A DNA stretch of 64,000 bases from RGIG9115 sp045644665 (GTDB lineage Bacteria > Bacillota > Clostridia > UBA1381), in the NCBI GenBank assembly GCA_045644665.1, contig JAZRHH010000033.1, forward strand, positions 1 through 64,000, written 5' to 3'. Of the stretch, positions 34,773-43,169 are shown piece after piece (position 1 is the stretch's first letter; each line of letters starts with the position of its first letter). Under the pieces are notes generated by a model that ran no database searches, had not been told where the DNA came from, and saw only the letters and a program-made list of their open reading frames with translations. Position numbers and translations under genes: made by a program.

Positions 34773-36431
34773 TTATTTCTTTAAGATTTCTATGCTTTCG
34801 TCTATGCGTGCGATTACCTTATCATATCCAAGCACCTGCATAACTTCAAACAAGTCCGGTGAGTTCTTTCTGCCGGTTACTGCTACTCTGATTACAGAGC
34901 TTACCTGACCCACATGGCCTCTGTATGCATCAGGGTCTTTTTTATAAAACTTCGGCGCCTTTGCGTATCCAAGGGCTTCACTCATGTCACGGACACTCGG
35001 GAACCAGGTTTCTGCTGTTTCGTCCGGTTTGTAAACCTCTTTATACTTTTCCAAGATTTCTATCATGTTTTCTTTTGGGAGAATATCTTCAAAATCACGA
35101 TTTCTGTCCCAAAGCTTTTCGTAGAAGTATGCCGCATACTGAGGAGTTTCGTCCCATTTTACAATTTCTTTTCTCGGTTTAATTTCGTTTCTTTCGATAC
35201 CAAAAACAGATTTTGTATATTCTATATCCTCGGAGATGCAATCATAAAACTCTTTGTCATTTTCCTTTGCCCAGGCAAGCACTTCATCTGTTACAACTTC
35301 TTTTGTAAGGGTTGAAACATAGTTCTTGCTTATGTCACTAAGTTTAACAAGGTCAAACTGCGCTCCTGCCTTGCTCATTTTTGAAAGAGAGAATTTAAAC
35401 TCTGTATTATCTGCATCGGGATTCTCGTCTCTCCACTGCTCATAGTTTGAGTTTGCAATTGTAAGAAGATACTCAATTACGGCTCCCTTTGGATAGCCAA
35501 CCTGTGAGTAGAATGAAACTGCGGCTTCCGGGTCCTTGCGCTTTGAAAGCTTACGTTTTCCGCCGTCCTCTTCTTTCATGACCGGAGAGATATGTGCATA
35601 TCTTGGTCTTTCAAAACCAAGGCAATCAAAGAACTGTACATGTATAGGCACAGATGATATCCATTCGTCGCCACGGATAACGTCTGTTGTTCTCATAAGG
35701 TGGTCATCCACCGCGTGAGCAAAGTGATATGTTGGAATTCCGTCTGTTTTTAAAATAACAACATCCTGAATGTTTTCAGGCATTTCAATTTCGCCCTTAA
35801 CACCGTCTGTAAAGCTTATTTTGTTTTCTTCCTTGCCGGGAGATTTAAGTCTTAATACATAGCTCTCCCCATTTTGTATCCGTTTTTCCGCTTCTTCCGG
35901 AGTGATATCCCTGTATTTTGCATATTCACCATAGCAGCCCGGAAGCTTTTTTTCTGCCTCCTGCTTTTCGCGGATTTCAGAAAGCTCTTCCTCTGTCATA
36001 AAGCAAGGATATGCAAGACCTTTAAGAACAAGGCTCTTTGCAAAGGTATGATAAATTTCTGCACGCTTGCTTTGGATGTAGGGACCATAATCGCCCACGT
36101 CCTCTGTTTCAGAAATCATACCCTCTGTAATTTCTATTCCAAAATCACGAAGTCCGCTTACTATTCCGCTTACTCCGTTTTCTACTTCTCTTTTTTTATC
36201 AGTATCCTCTATACGAAGAAAAAACTGTCCTCCGGTGGAAAGTGCAGCCCTTCTTGCAACAAAAGCTGCAAAAAGTCCGCCTATGTGCAAAAAGCCTGTT
36301 GGACTTGGTGCAAACCTTGATACTATTGCCCCCTCGGGTAGATTTCTTTCCGGATACATTTTTTCGTATTCTTCAGGTGTTTTGAGTGGCTTTGGAAACA
36401 AAAGCTCCGCCATTTTTTGATTATCTGTCAT
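34773..36431 (-). CDS. gltX: Glutamyl-tRNA synthetase
   Basis: Class I synthetase for tRNA-Glu, 552 residues from the ATG at 36431. SRFAPSPTGFLHIGGLFAAF carries HIGH, LRIEDTDKKRE the Glu-site block and KRKLSKRKDPEAA the KMSKS loop. It is longer than typical bacterial GltX (~485) with extra sequence in the C-terminal half. The frame is open 27 codons upstream, but AAAGGG before 36431 and the family start support that ATG. First gene of the operon. Confidence 0.95.
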   Translation of the reverse strand: MTDNQKMAELLFPKPLKTPEEYEKMYPERNLPEGAIVSRFAPSPTGFLHIGGLFAAFVARRAALSTGGQFFLRIEDTDKKREVENGVSGIVSGLRDFGIEITEGMISETEDVGDYGPYIQSKRAEIYHTFAKSLVLKGLAYPCFMTEEELSEIREKQEAEKKLPGCYGEYAKYRDITPEEAEKRIQNGESYVLRLKSPGKEENKISFTDGVKGEIEMPENIQDVVILKTDGIPTYHFAHAVDDHLMRTTDVIRGDEWISSVPIHVQFFDCLGFERPRYAHISPVMKEEDGGKRKLSKRKDPEAAVSFYSQVGYPKGAVIEYLLTIANSNYEQWRDENPDADNTEFKFSLSKMSKAGAQFDLVKLSDISKNYVSTLTKEVVTDEVLAWAKENDKEFYDCISEDIEYTKSVFGIERNEIKPRKEIVKWDETPQYAAYFYEKLWDRNRDFEDILPKENMIEILEKYKEVYKPDETAETWFPSVRDMSEALGYAKAPKFYKKDPDAYRGHVGQVSSVIRVAVTGRKNSPDLFEVMQVLGYDKVIARIDESIEILKK

Positions 36432-36520
36432 TTGAGTAATTTCCCTTTCTTTATGTTTATATTTATAAATTCTTATAGGTTTCAAAATTTTTGGTTGTAC
36501 CTTACAATACACCTCATTTT

Positions 36521-36549
36521 ATTATACCTTATAATAGGAGCTTTATCAA
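36521..36549 (-). promoter_or_regulatory. Promoter of the gltX-glnS-trpS-tagO-wecB operon
   Basis: Minus strand TTGATA (36549-36544), 17-base spacer, TATAAT (36526-36521). The ~85-base leader to gltX shows no T-box or other known element. Confidence 0.7.
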
Positions 36550-36594
36550 TGTTTTTTTTTATTTTTGTGTAATTTATACCATAATTTATTACAA

Positions 36595-36625
36595 TAAAAA
36601 AGAGGATAGTGTAATACCACCCTCT
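36595..36625 (-). terminator. Terminator of the phosphatase operon
   Basis: Minus-strand stem AGAGGGTGGT / ACTATCCTCT (two G-T pairs, 5-base loop) followed by six T residues, 8 bases after the HAD gene stop. Confidence 0.85.
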
Positions 36626-36632
36626 ACATTCT

Positions 36633-37274
36633 TTAAATATCTAAAAATTCCGAGAAATTGTCTATGTAAAAATCCGTTATTGACTTAATATCCTCAGTAT
36701 AATCTGCCGACGATTCATCGAACACCCCGCATACTTTCATGCCTGCAGATTTTGCCGTTTTATCTGCATTATAATTATCATCTAAAAATAGTATTTCATC
36801 TACTGAATATCCTATTTTTTCAGCTGCCATTTTATAAATCTGCTGATCTGATTTCGTTGTGCAAAAATCGTCACAGGACCAGACATTATCAAAAATATCA
36901 TAAATTTCAAGTCTTTTTAGACAAGGGTCAAGAGCTGTGTGAGGACTTGCTGTAAGAATATTAAGGCTTGCTCCCTTATCTTTCAGTTTTTTCAGAACTG
37001 AAATTACATTTTCTTTTGCCTGTATATTATACTTATATTCATCAACAACATATTCGTTCATAAGTTCTACAAGCTCTGACTCCGACTTTGTAATGCCGAG
37101 AGTTTTGAAATGCTTTGCTGTACCAAGATATCCAAGAGGCGTAATTGTTTTCACAATATCATTTCCATACTCAATATTGTTTTCATCGAGTATACGCAAC
37201 ATTGTATTTATAAACGAGGGCATTGAATCCACCAGCGTTCCGTCAAAATCAAATAAATACGCCTTAAATTTCAT
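36633..37274 (-). CDS. HAD-family phosphatase (phosphoglycolate phosphatase-like)
   Basis: Small-molecule phosphatase of 213 residues. Motif I is YLFDFDGTLVDSMPSF, motif II LTAS, motif III K in TTKSDQQIY, and motif IV EILFLDDNYNAD. The helical cap between residues 15 and 85 puts it with beta-phosphoglucomutase/phosphoglycolate phosphatase-type HADs. Substrate unknown. It is last in a four-gene unit and starts 3 bases after the Cof-like gene. Confidence 0.85.
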   Translation of the reverse strand: MKFKAYLFDFDGTLVDSMPSFINTMLRILDENNIEYGNDIVKTITPLGYLGTAKHFKTLGITKSESELVELMNEYVVDEYKYNIQAKENVISVLKKLKDKGASLNILTASPHTALDPCLKRLEIYDIFDNVWSCDDFCTTKSDQQIYKMAAEKIGYSVDEILFLDDNYNADKTAKSAGMKVCGVFDESSADYTEDIKSITDFYIDNFSEFLDI

Positions 37275-37277
37275 TTG

Positions 37278-38084
37278 TTAAAATTTACCCCTCTCTACAT
37301 CTGAAACTATACTTGCAATAGCATGTTCCTGATTACTTACTGTAATATAATCTGCAGCAGCAAGTGCCTCAGGACAGGCATTTGATACAGCTATCCCTAT
37401 ATCTGCAGCTTCAAACATGGATATGTCATTATTATAGTCGCCTACTGCGATTATTTTTTCTCCATAAAGCTCTCTAAGCTTTGTTATTGCCATGCCCTTT
37501 CCGACACCCATAGGCAAAATTTCAAAAAGTGTTTTATCAGAACGGATGAAACTGAAATTTTCTGCCATAGGATGCTCGTTCAGTAATTTTTCAACAGTTT
37601 TAATTTCTTCTTCCACATCAGTTGCAAATATAATTTTTGCAACTGTTTCCTTTACAGCATTATAATGACAAACACAATCAGGAATTTTTGAAACCTCGCG
37701 AAAATGCTTCATTGCTGAACTATCTTTGGAAAAGTATGCTTTGTAAAATGTACTTACATGTATTCCCACATCAGGAAGGGCTTTATCTACACATTCAACA
37801 AGCTCCATAACCCTGTTATCTATAGGCTGTTTCCAGATATACTCCCCGATAGCACAGTCATACAAGCCTCCACCGTTGCTACATCCAATTGGTGCATTTG
37901 GCTTAATAAGGTTTGAAATATCCGTTGCATAAAATGGCATACGTCCTGTAATAAAAGTGAATTTTCCACCCTCGTTTTTAAAATACTCTATTGCCTCAAG
38001 ATTCTCTTCAGAAACGGACTTGTCTTTTCTTAGCAGAGTTCCGTCAAGGTCTGTACAAATCAGATAGCCGTCAAATTTCCCCAT
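37278..38084 (-). CDS. Cof-type HAD-IIB phosphatase
   Basis: HAD-IIB hydrolase of 268 residues. Motif I is ICTDLDGTLLRKDKSVS, motif II FITGRMPFY, and the C-terminal IIAVGDYNNDISMFEAADIGIAVSNA is the hallmark of sugar-phosphate/flavin-phosphate phosphatases of the Cof group. Substrate cannot be assigned. It lies 14 bases downstream of the histidine phosphatase gene. Confidence 0.9.
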   Translation of the reverse strand: MGKFDGYLICTDLDGTLLRKDKSVSEENLEAIEYFKNEGGKFTFITGRMPFYATDISNLIKPNAPIGCSNGGGLYDCAIGEYIWKQPIDNRVMELVECVDKALPDVGIHVSTFYKAYFSKDSSAMKHFREVSKIPDCVCHYNAVKETVAKIIFATDVEEEIKTVEKLLNEHPMAENFSFIRSDKTLFEILPMGVGKGMAITKLRELYGEKIIAVGDYNNDISMFEAADIGIAVSNACPEALAAADYITVSNQEHAIASIVSDVERGKF

Positions 38085-38098
38085 AGTTTCCCTTTCGT

Positions 38099-38803
38099 TT
38101 ATATCTCAACTCTGTTATCGTGCAGCAAATCAAGACCGTTTGCATAAAGATGTGAAACATCAGAGTAGCAAAGGCATCTTGGCGCTGTTACACCATTTTC
38201 ATTGTTTTCAAATTCAACAACAGTAACTCCTGTGTGGGTGTAGTTAAAAGATGCCCACATTATATGAAATGGAATATGCAGCAAAACTGAAAGCCACGCT
38301 CTTGCAAATACAGAATGACAAAAAAGAGCTACCTTTTCTTCGTTGGGTTTTAAAATACGATATATTCCATTTTCCTCTTTGTATCCAAGTCTTTCAAGAA
38401 ATTCTTTTCCATGCTCTTCTATATATTTTACAGCAACGTCCATTCTTGACTGATTTATTCCCTGACACTCAAAGCTTCGCTCATAAGGCAAGTCAATATT
38501 TCCGTTTTCACGGTAATATGTATTCTGAACAAATGTGACAGACTTTAGTTTCCCGTCAGGAAATGGCGTCATTCTCTCGTCCTCAACTTCATGAGCCCAG
38601 GGCTCTATGTTTTTTTCAAGATTTAAGAGTCTGCATGCAGGCTCAGCTGTTTCCTTTGCACGTCCCATAGGAGAGGAAAATATTCTGTCAATTCCAGCAT
38701 CATACATTCTCTTTCCTACGGCTTCCGCTTGCAGTTTTCCTCTTTCTGTAAGGGAATCTATTTCGTAATCAGGATCTCCATGTCTTACAATATAAAGTAA
38801 CAT
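38099..38803 (-). CDS. Histidine phosphatase family protein (phosphoglycerate-mutase-like)
   Basis: Branch of the phosphoglycerate mutase superfamily, 234 residues. The catalytic histidine is in YIVRHGDPDYE; RIFSSPMGRAKETAEP carries the partner Arg; VALFCHSVFARAWL supplies the second His. It is a phosphatase rather than a glycolytic mutase by its short length and lack of the mutase lid. It starts 4 bases after the secreted-protein gene. Confidence 0.88.
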   Translation of the reverse strand: MLLYIVRHGDPDYEIDSLTERGKLQAEAVGKRMYDAGIDRIFSSPMGRAKETAEPACRLLNLEKNIEPWAHEVEDERMTPFPDGKLKSVTFVQNTYYRENGNIDLPYERSFECQGINQSRMDVAVKYIEEHGKEFLERLGYKEENGIYRILKPNEEKVALFCHSVFARAWLSVLLHIPFHIMWASFNYTHTGVTVVEFENNENGVTAPRCLCYSDVSHLYANGLDLLHDNRVEI

Positions 38804-38807
38804 TTTA

Positions 38808-39974
38808 TCACCTCAAACAATTATTTAAATAAACAGATTTCGATACGCTTTCCCACTCCACAGAAAAGCCACACAGATCTGCCACCAGACGAATGGGAAC
38901 AGTTATCCTGTCATTTACAATACGGAATGTGCGATTATCCAAAACACCGTCCAGCTTAACTGTTTCGTCTGCTATATCAATTATAATACTACGTCCACCT
39001 GCGTTAATACGCGCATTTTTCGTATCCTCTTCCCATATGACATTTGCACCAAAATTTTCGGAAACCGCCCGCAAGGGCACATATGTAGTCCCATCAAGTA
39101 TGTATGGATCTGCATCAGAAACCAAACGATCACCGTTTGTATATATCTTTACACTTTCAAACAAATCTTCCAGTATATCTTCTGCCCACATATTTCTGTA
39201 TCCGTCCGGGTCACGAAGAACCTCGTTTGTCCACTCCATACGGTTATAATCCTTTAAATATTTTTCATTTCTTGATACATAAGAATATTTTTGGTAATGT
39301 TCCGGAAAATATGTTTTCATGTAATATGTTGCAAGGTTTACCGCTTCGCTGTTTACATTTCCACTTGGAGTATATGTTCCGCAAAAAGTTACTGCCGGAG
39401 GCGATGCATGCAAAAGAACTACACTTCCGTCTCTACACTGCCCCACTACAATATAGGCGTGTCCATTGGAGCTCATAATATCTCCGCACTGCCTACGCGT
39501 AACATTTTCTTTTTCTGTGTATATTCCGCCAAAAAGTCTGCTATAAGACAATGCCATATCCCTTGAAACATACACATATCCCGTGTTGCTATATGTATTA
39601 CCAAATATCTGATACATAGTCCAGCCTATGTATCCTGTACAATCTAGTCCATTATGAATTTGGTATCTGGTAGTTTTATAGTCATAAGTTGGTTTTTGTT
39701 CCTTATAAAACATTTCCCACCGGGGACTTATACCATAGGAAATCGCTTCCGCACCTGCCCCTGTATCCTCTTCATTCCACGCGCCACCATAAACATAAAG
39801 TGCTTTTCCTATAGGCAGACACGCGTTTGCCAACATATTTTTCACAGTTGGTAAGTGGAGCGAGCTCGCAACCGGATATTCCGCTGATGCTCCTTGCACG
39901 TTTAGTGCAAAAACATTATAAGAGTGTATTAAACACACTATCATTAATAAAATAAAATATTTTTTTCTTACCAT
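38808..39974 (-). CDS. Secreted protein: NlpC/P60-like domain plus copper-amine-oxidase-type stalk domain
   Basis: Exported protein of 388 residues with a signal peptide (KKYFILLMIVCLIHSYNVFA). The central part has a cysteine-peptidase look: catalytic-type Cys in NGLDCTGYIGWTMYQ and His in SNGHAYIVVGQ, as in papain-like NlpC/P60 wall hydrolases. The last ~110 residues form a stalk domain (DGTTYVPLRAVSENFGANVIW, then ITVPIRLVADLCGF) common on clostridial surface proteins. It may cut cell-wall peptides. Why it heads an operon of cytosolic phosphatases is unclear. Confidence 0.78.
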   Translation of the reverse strand: MVRKKYFILLMIVCLIHSYNVFALNVQGASAEYPVASSLHLPTVKNMLANACLPIGKALYVYGGAWNEEDTGAGAEAISYGISPRWEMFYKEQKPTYDYKTTRYQIHNGLDCTGYIGWTMYQIFGNTYSNTGYVYVSRDMALSYSRLFGGIYTEKENVTRRQCGDIMSSNGHAYIVVGQCRDGSVVLLHASPPAVTFCGTYTPSGNVNSEAVNLATYYMKTYFPEHYQKYSYVSRNEKYLKDYNRMEWTNEVLRDPDGYRNMWAEDILEDLFESVKIYTNGDRLVSDADPYILDGTTYVPLRAVSENFGANVIWEEDTKNARINAGGRSIIIDIADETVKLDGVLDNRTFRIVNDRITVPIRLVADLCGFSVEWESVSKSVYLNNCLR

Positions 39975-40024
39975 AACAATCCTTAAATACTAATATTTTA
40001 TGATAAGTATAACACAATTGCATT

Positions 40025-40060
40025 AAAATAGCAAGCCCTTTACAAAGGGATTGCTATTTT
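40025..40060 (-). terminator. Terminator of putP
   Basis: Long stem AAAATAGCAAGCCCTTT (40025-40041) / AAAGGGATTGCTATTTT (40044-40060) with one mismatch and a 2-base centre. On the minus strand it ends in TATTTTAATG, a modest T run. Confidence 0.75.
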
Positions 40061-40064
40061 AATT

Positions 40065-41600
40065 TTAGTCGTCTATGCTATTATCAGTTGCTTTTGCATA
40101 AATTTCCTGAACCTCTGCTGACGGAGCTTTGTCTATAAGTGTTACAACGATTGCTGCAAGACCGCCAATGATAAATCCCGGAATGATTTCGTATATTCCC
40201 GTAGCGGCTGTTAGAGTAAGACCGCCGGAAACAGGAAGCCAGAGCCAGAGCATATCAACCAAAGCACCAACTATGATACCTGCAACAGCACCCTTATATG
40301 TAAATCTCTTCCAGAAAAGCGACAAAAGAACTGCCGGACCAAACGCCGCACCGAATATACCCCATGCGTTAGATACCAAATCCATAATTGCCTGTGCAGC
40401 TTTTCCTTTACTGCTTGCAATAAAGAACGCTACAACAGCTATTACCATTACAATCAAACGGCTAACCCAAAGCATTTCTTTGTTTGATGCATTTTTTCTT
40501 ATGATTGGCTTATAAAGGTCACTTGCAAAAGAAGATGCAGCAACCAAAAGCTGTGAATCAGCAGTTGACATACTTGCCGCAATAATTGCCGCAAGCAAAA
40601 GTCCTGCTATAAATGCCGGGAATACATCACGGGCAAGCTCTACAAATATCAAGGACTGCTTGCCTTCTCCAAGGAGCACTGCAGAAAGGTCTGTTCCGTT
40701 TGAATATACAAACATTCTGCCAAGGTATGCAATTACTATAGCGGCACCAAGTGAAAGTATAACCCAGACAATAGCAACTGTTGCAGACTTTTTAACCATT
40801 GACGGCTTTTCAATTGCCATAAATCTTACAATAATATGTGGCATACCAAAGTATCCAAGTCCCCAGCCAAGTCCCGAAAGAATATCTTTCCAGCTTGCGT
40901 TAAAGAAGTTTGCTACAAACTCAAATTCTTCGCCGTTTGGACCTGTATAAACCGTTGACAAAGCAGACACATCGAGAGTTCTTGTAAATCCGATAACTAT
41001 AGGTACAATAAGAAGTGCAGCAAGCATCAAAAGACCCTGGAAAAAGTCTGTCCAGCATACTGCGTTAAATCCGCCAAGGAAAGTGTAAACAACAACAATT
41101 GCCGCAAATATAATCATAGCTGTGCTTCTTGAAAGCTCAGGAACAAGTGTTGTAAACACATCTGCACCTGCAACAAAAGCTGATGCAACATAAATTGTAA
41201 AGCATACAAGAAATACAACTGCGCATATAATACTTACCACATGGCTTTTTGAAGCAAATCTGTTGGAAAGGTATTGAGGAAGAGTTATCGAATCTCCTGC
41301 AGCTTTTGAAAACTTACGAAGCCTTTTTGCAACCAAAATCCAGTTTGCAGCAGTACCTATTGCAAGTCCGATTCCTATCCACGCCTGACCAAAACCAAAA
41401 GCTAAAATACTTCCCGGAAGTCCCATCAAAAGCCAGGCACTCATGTCCGATGCCTGAGCGCTCATTGCTGTAACCCAAGGTCCCATTGCACGACCGCCAA
41501 GGAAATAGTCCTTTTCTGTAACATCCTTTGATTTAAAGAAAAAGAATATACCTATAGCAATCATTGCTACAAAATAAAGTACAAATGCGAAAATATCCAT
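40065..41600 (-). CDS. putP: Sodium/proline symporter PutP
   Basis: Sodium:solute symporter (SSS family) of 511 residues with about 13 membrane helices. PutP-specific blocks: KDYFLGGRAMGPWVTAMSAQ, ASDMSAWLLMGLPG (Na+ and proline site), FLGGFNAVCWTDFFQG and STADSQLLVAASS (second Na+ ligand pair). It would import proline for energy or osmotic balance using the sodium gradient, which a sodium V-ATPase could feed. A 40-bp palindrome abuts its promoter and a TetR gene is next upstream. Confidence 0.93.
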   Translation of the reverse strand: MDIFAFVLYFVAMIAIGIFFFFKSKDVTEKDYFLGGRAMGPWVTAMSAQASDMSAWLLMGLPGSILAFGFGQAWIGIGLAIGTAANWILVAKRLRKFSKAAGDSITLPQYLSNRFASKSHVVSIICAVVFLVCFTIYVASAFVAGADVFTTLVPELSRSTAMIIFAAIVVVYTFLGGFNAVCWTDFFQGLLMLAALLIVPIVIGFTRTLDVSALSTVYTGPNGEEFEFVANFFNASWKDILSGLGWGLGYFGMPHIIVRFMAIEKPSMVKKSATVAIVWVILSLGAAIVIAYLGRMFVYSNGTDLSAVLLGEGKQSLIFVELARDVFPAFIAGLLLAAIIAASMSTADSQLLVAASSFASDLYKPIIRKNASNKEMLWVSRLIVMVIAVVAFFIASSKGKAAQAIMDLVSNAWGIFGAAFGPAVLLSLFWKRFTYKGAVAGIIVGALVDMLWLWLPVSGGLTLTAATGIYEIIPGFIIGGLAAIVVTLIDKAPSAEVQEIYAKATDNSIDD

Positions 41601-41644
41601 TAAAAAAATCTCCTTTGTTTCTAATTTTTTCTTAAACTTTTACT

Positions 41645-41673
41645 ATTATAACACATAATAAAACAAAAATCAA
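41645..41673 (-). promoter_or_regulatory. Promoter of putP
   Basis: Minus strand TTGATT (41673-41668), 17-base spacer, TATAAT (41650-41645). The -35 box is separated by one base from the palindrome at 41675-41714. Confidence 0.75.
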
Positions 41674-41674
41674 T

Positions 41675-41714
41675 AGAGAACTAAGTATAGACTATAGTCT
41701 ATACTTAGTTCTCT
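41675..41714. promoter_or_regulatory. Perfect 40-bp palindrome abutting the putP promoter (operator and/or terminator)
   Basis: Left half AGAGAACTAAGTATAGACTA is followed at once by its exact reverse complement, with no loop, so all 40 bases are self-complementary. On the + strand it is followed by six A. It lies between the tetR stop (41764) and the putP promoter. TetR-family proteins bind palindromes of about 15-25 bp such as the TAGACTATAGTCTA core. It could also end tetR transcription, though the T run lies on the wrong side for that. Confidence 0.7.
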
Positions 41715-41763
41715 AAAAAACACATAAACTTGCTTTAATTAAGAAAAAATTTAAAATACTATT

Positions 41764-42348
41764 TTAAGGACGAATACCCGACAAAAACATAGGCATTACA
41801 GTTTTTGCATAGGAAGAAAGAGAATATTCTCCATTACATATACACCAGTCATATATAAGGGCACGTTCGCTCATTGCATAGAGCTTTACAATTTCACCGG
41901 CAGTCATTTTATCTGTTATTTCTTTATTTTTTTGTCCCTCTGAAACAATTCTTTTTAAAAGCTTATAATAAAGGCGCTTGTTATCCAAAAGGTGTTTCTC
42001 CCCCTTTGTTATAAGCTGAGTAGAATAAAGTCTTGTAAGAAGGTCAATATCTATTCTGTCCTCAATTACAGAAAAAAGCTCTGCGTTAAGGTACAAAAGC
42101 TTATCAAAGGAAGACATATTTTCAGGAAGGCTATCCTGAAGTCTTTGATATTCCTCATCAAATATGTATGATAAAGAGCCTAAAAGTGCATCCTTTCCCT
42201 CAAAATAATGATAGAATGAGCCTTTTGATGTGCCGGACTTTTCAATTATTTCCTCTACCGTTGTATACTCATACCCTTGTTCATAAAACAAGTCCCAGGC
42301 AGCCTTTATTATTTTGCCTTTTGTATTTCTTTCATTTTTCTTTGACAT
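41764..42348 (-). CDS. TetR/AcrR-family transcriptional regulator
   Basis: Repressor-type regulator of 194 residues. The N-terminal helix-turn-helix is canonical: IIKAAWDLFYEQGYEYTTVE, then IIEKSGTSKGSFYHYFEGKD. The C-terminal ligand/dimer domain is not recognisable by family. It starts 12 bases after the HAD gene stop. The palindrome downstream next to putP is a candidate target. Confidence 0.92.
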   Translation of the reverse strand: MSKKNERNTKGKIIKAAWDLFYEQGYEYTTVEEIIEKSGTSKGSFYHYFEGKDALLGSLSYIFDEEYQRLQDSLPENMSSFDKLLYLNAELFSVIEDRIDIDLLTRLYSTQLITKGEKHLLDNKRLYYKLLKRIVSEGQKNKEITDKMTAGEIVKLYAMSERALIYDWCICNGEYSLSSYAKTVMPMFLSGIRP

Positions 42349-42360
42349 ACCTTATCCTCT

Positions 42361-42966
42361 TTATATTTTTAAATAATCTTTTAATTTTTTTGCATCTCCG
42401 TCAAACAAATAACCATTTATATTAGCAGCCTTTGCACCCTCAATATTTAAGGGGCTATCATCAATAAATAAACACTCTTCTGCTTTTAAAGAAAACCTAT
42501 TCAAAATATGCTCAAAAATATCCTTATTAGGTTTTACCATTCCTACCTTGCCCGAAAAAACAAGTCCGTCAAAGCTTTCAAAAAGCTCCATTATCCATGG
42601 AACCTCTTTGTATGTGTCCGCAAAACCTATGCTTATATTAGAGAGAAGATATAATTTTTTGTCTGTTTTTTTAATATCGGAAATTAGCTCTCGCATATTT
42701 GCAACGGGTGTCATCGTTTTTACCCAGTTATCATACACTTTGCATGCACACTCCCTAAGCTCCTCCGGCAAACAACTGCAAACAGCTGCCTTTACTTCCT
42801 CGTCAGTGATGCTTCCATCATCAAGCCTGTTCCAATAGATACGGTCAAACACCACATCACTAACTATTTTGCACGTTTCAGCGTCTTTTACATAAGGTGC
42901 GGTCAGGTCATGGGGATAGAAATTTCCAAGCACATTCCCAAAATCGAAGATATAGTTTTTTATCAT
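42361..42966 (-). CDS. HAD-family hydrolase (YihX/epoxide-hydrolase-N-like)
   Basis: HAD phosphatase of 201 residues. Motif I is YIFDFGNVLGNFYP, where the second Asp of DxD is replaced by Gly-Asn (DFGNV), a pattern typical of YihX/alpha-D-glucose-1-phosphate phosphatase-type HADs. LLSNIS is motif II and ECLFIDDSPLNIEGAK motif IV. Substrate unknown. First gene of a two-gene unit with tetR; RBS GGGAG. Confidence 0.85.
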   Translation of the reverse strand: MIKNYIFDFGNVLGNFYPHDLTAPYVKDAETCKIVSDVVFDRIYWNRLDDGSITDEEVKAAVCSCLPEELRECACKVYDNWVKTMTPVANMRELISDIKKTDKKLYLLSNISIGFADTYKEVPWIMELFESFDGLVFSGKVGMVKPNKDIFEHILNRFSLKAEECLFIDDSPLNIEGAKAANINGYLFDGDAKKLKDYLKI

Positions 42967-43056
42967 TATTATTTTTCTCCCGGATAAATTGTCTTATTCC
43001 AGACTTACGAAGTGCATATCGCAAACTCTGTCAGAAATTTAAGCTTTCTTGAATTC

Positions 43057-43085
43057 ATTATACAATAAATTCACATAAATTTCAA
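43057..43085 (-). promoter_or_regulatory. Promoter of the HAD-tetR unit
   Basis: Minus strand TTGAAA (43085-43080), 17-base spacer, TATAAT (43062-43057). It lies back to back with the hpf promoter, 7 bases away. Confidence 0.7.
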
Positions 43086-43091
43086 TATTAT

Positions 43092-43116
43092 GTTTAAAAA
43101 TATTAAAACAGGGTAT
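43092..43116 (+). promoter_or_regulatory. Sigma-B-type promoter upstream of hpf
   Basis: GTTTAA (43092-43097), 13 bases, GGGTAT (43111-43116). This matches the Bacillus subtilis sigma-B consensus in both boxes and in spacing (12-15). No sigma-A promoter is evident at the same place. A hairpin TGACGAT-AGA-ATCGTCA (43125-43141) would form at the start of the transcript. Confidence 0.6.
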
Positions 43117-43169
43117 TTATATAGTGACGATAGAATCGTCAGAAATAGAGAAAGACAGGAGTGACGGTT

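Noticed and set aside
36432..36632. T-box leader before gltX
   Set aside because: No AGGGTGGNACCGCG-type T-box sequence or long leader; only a ~85-base AT-rich leader after a plain promoter.
42967..43056. Small riboswitch in the leader of the HAD gene
   Set aside because: Short pairings such as ACTT-CGT-AAGT and CAGA/TCTG can be drawn, but they are weak and match no known family.
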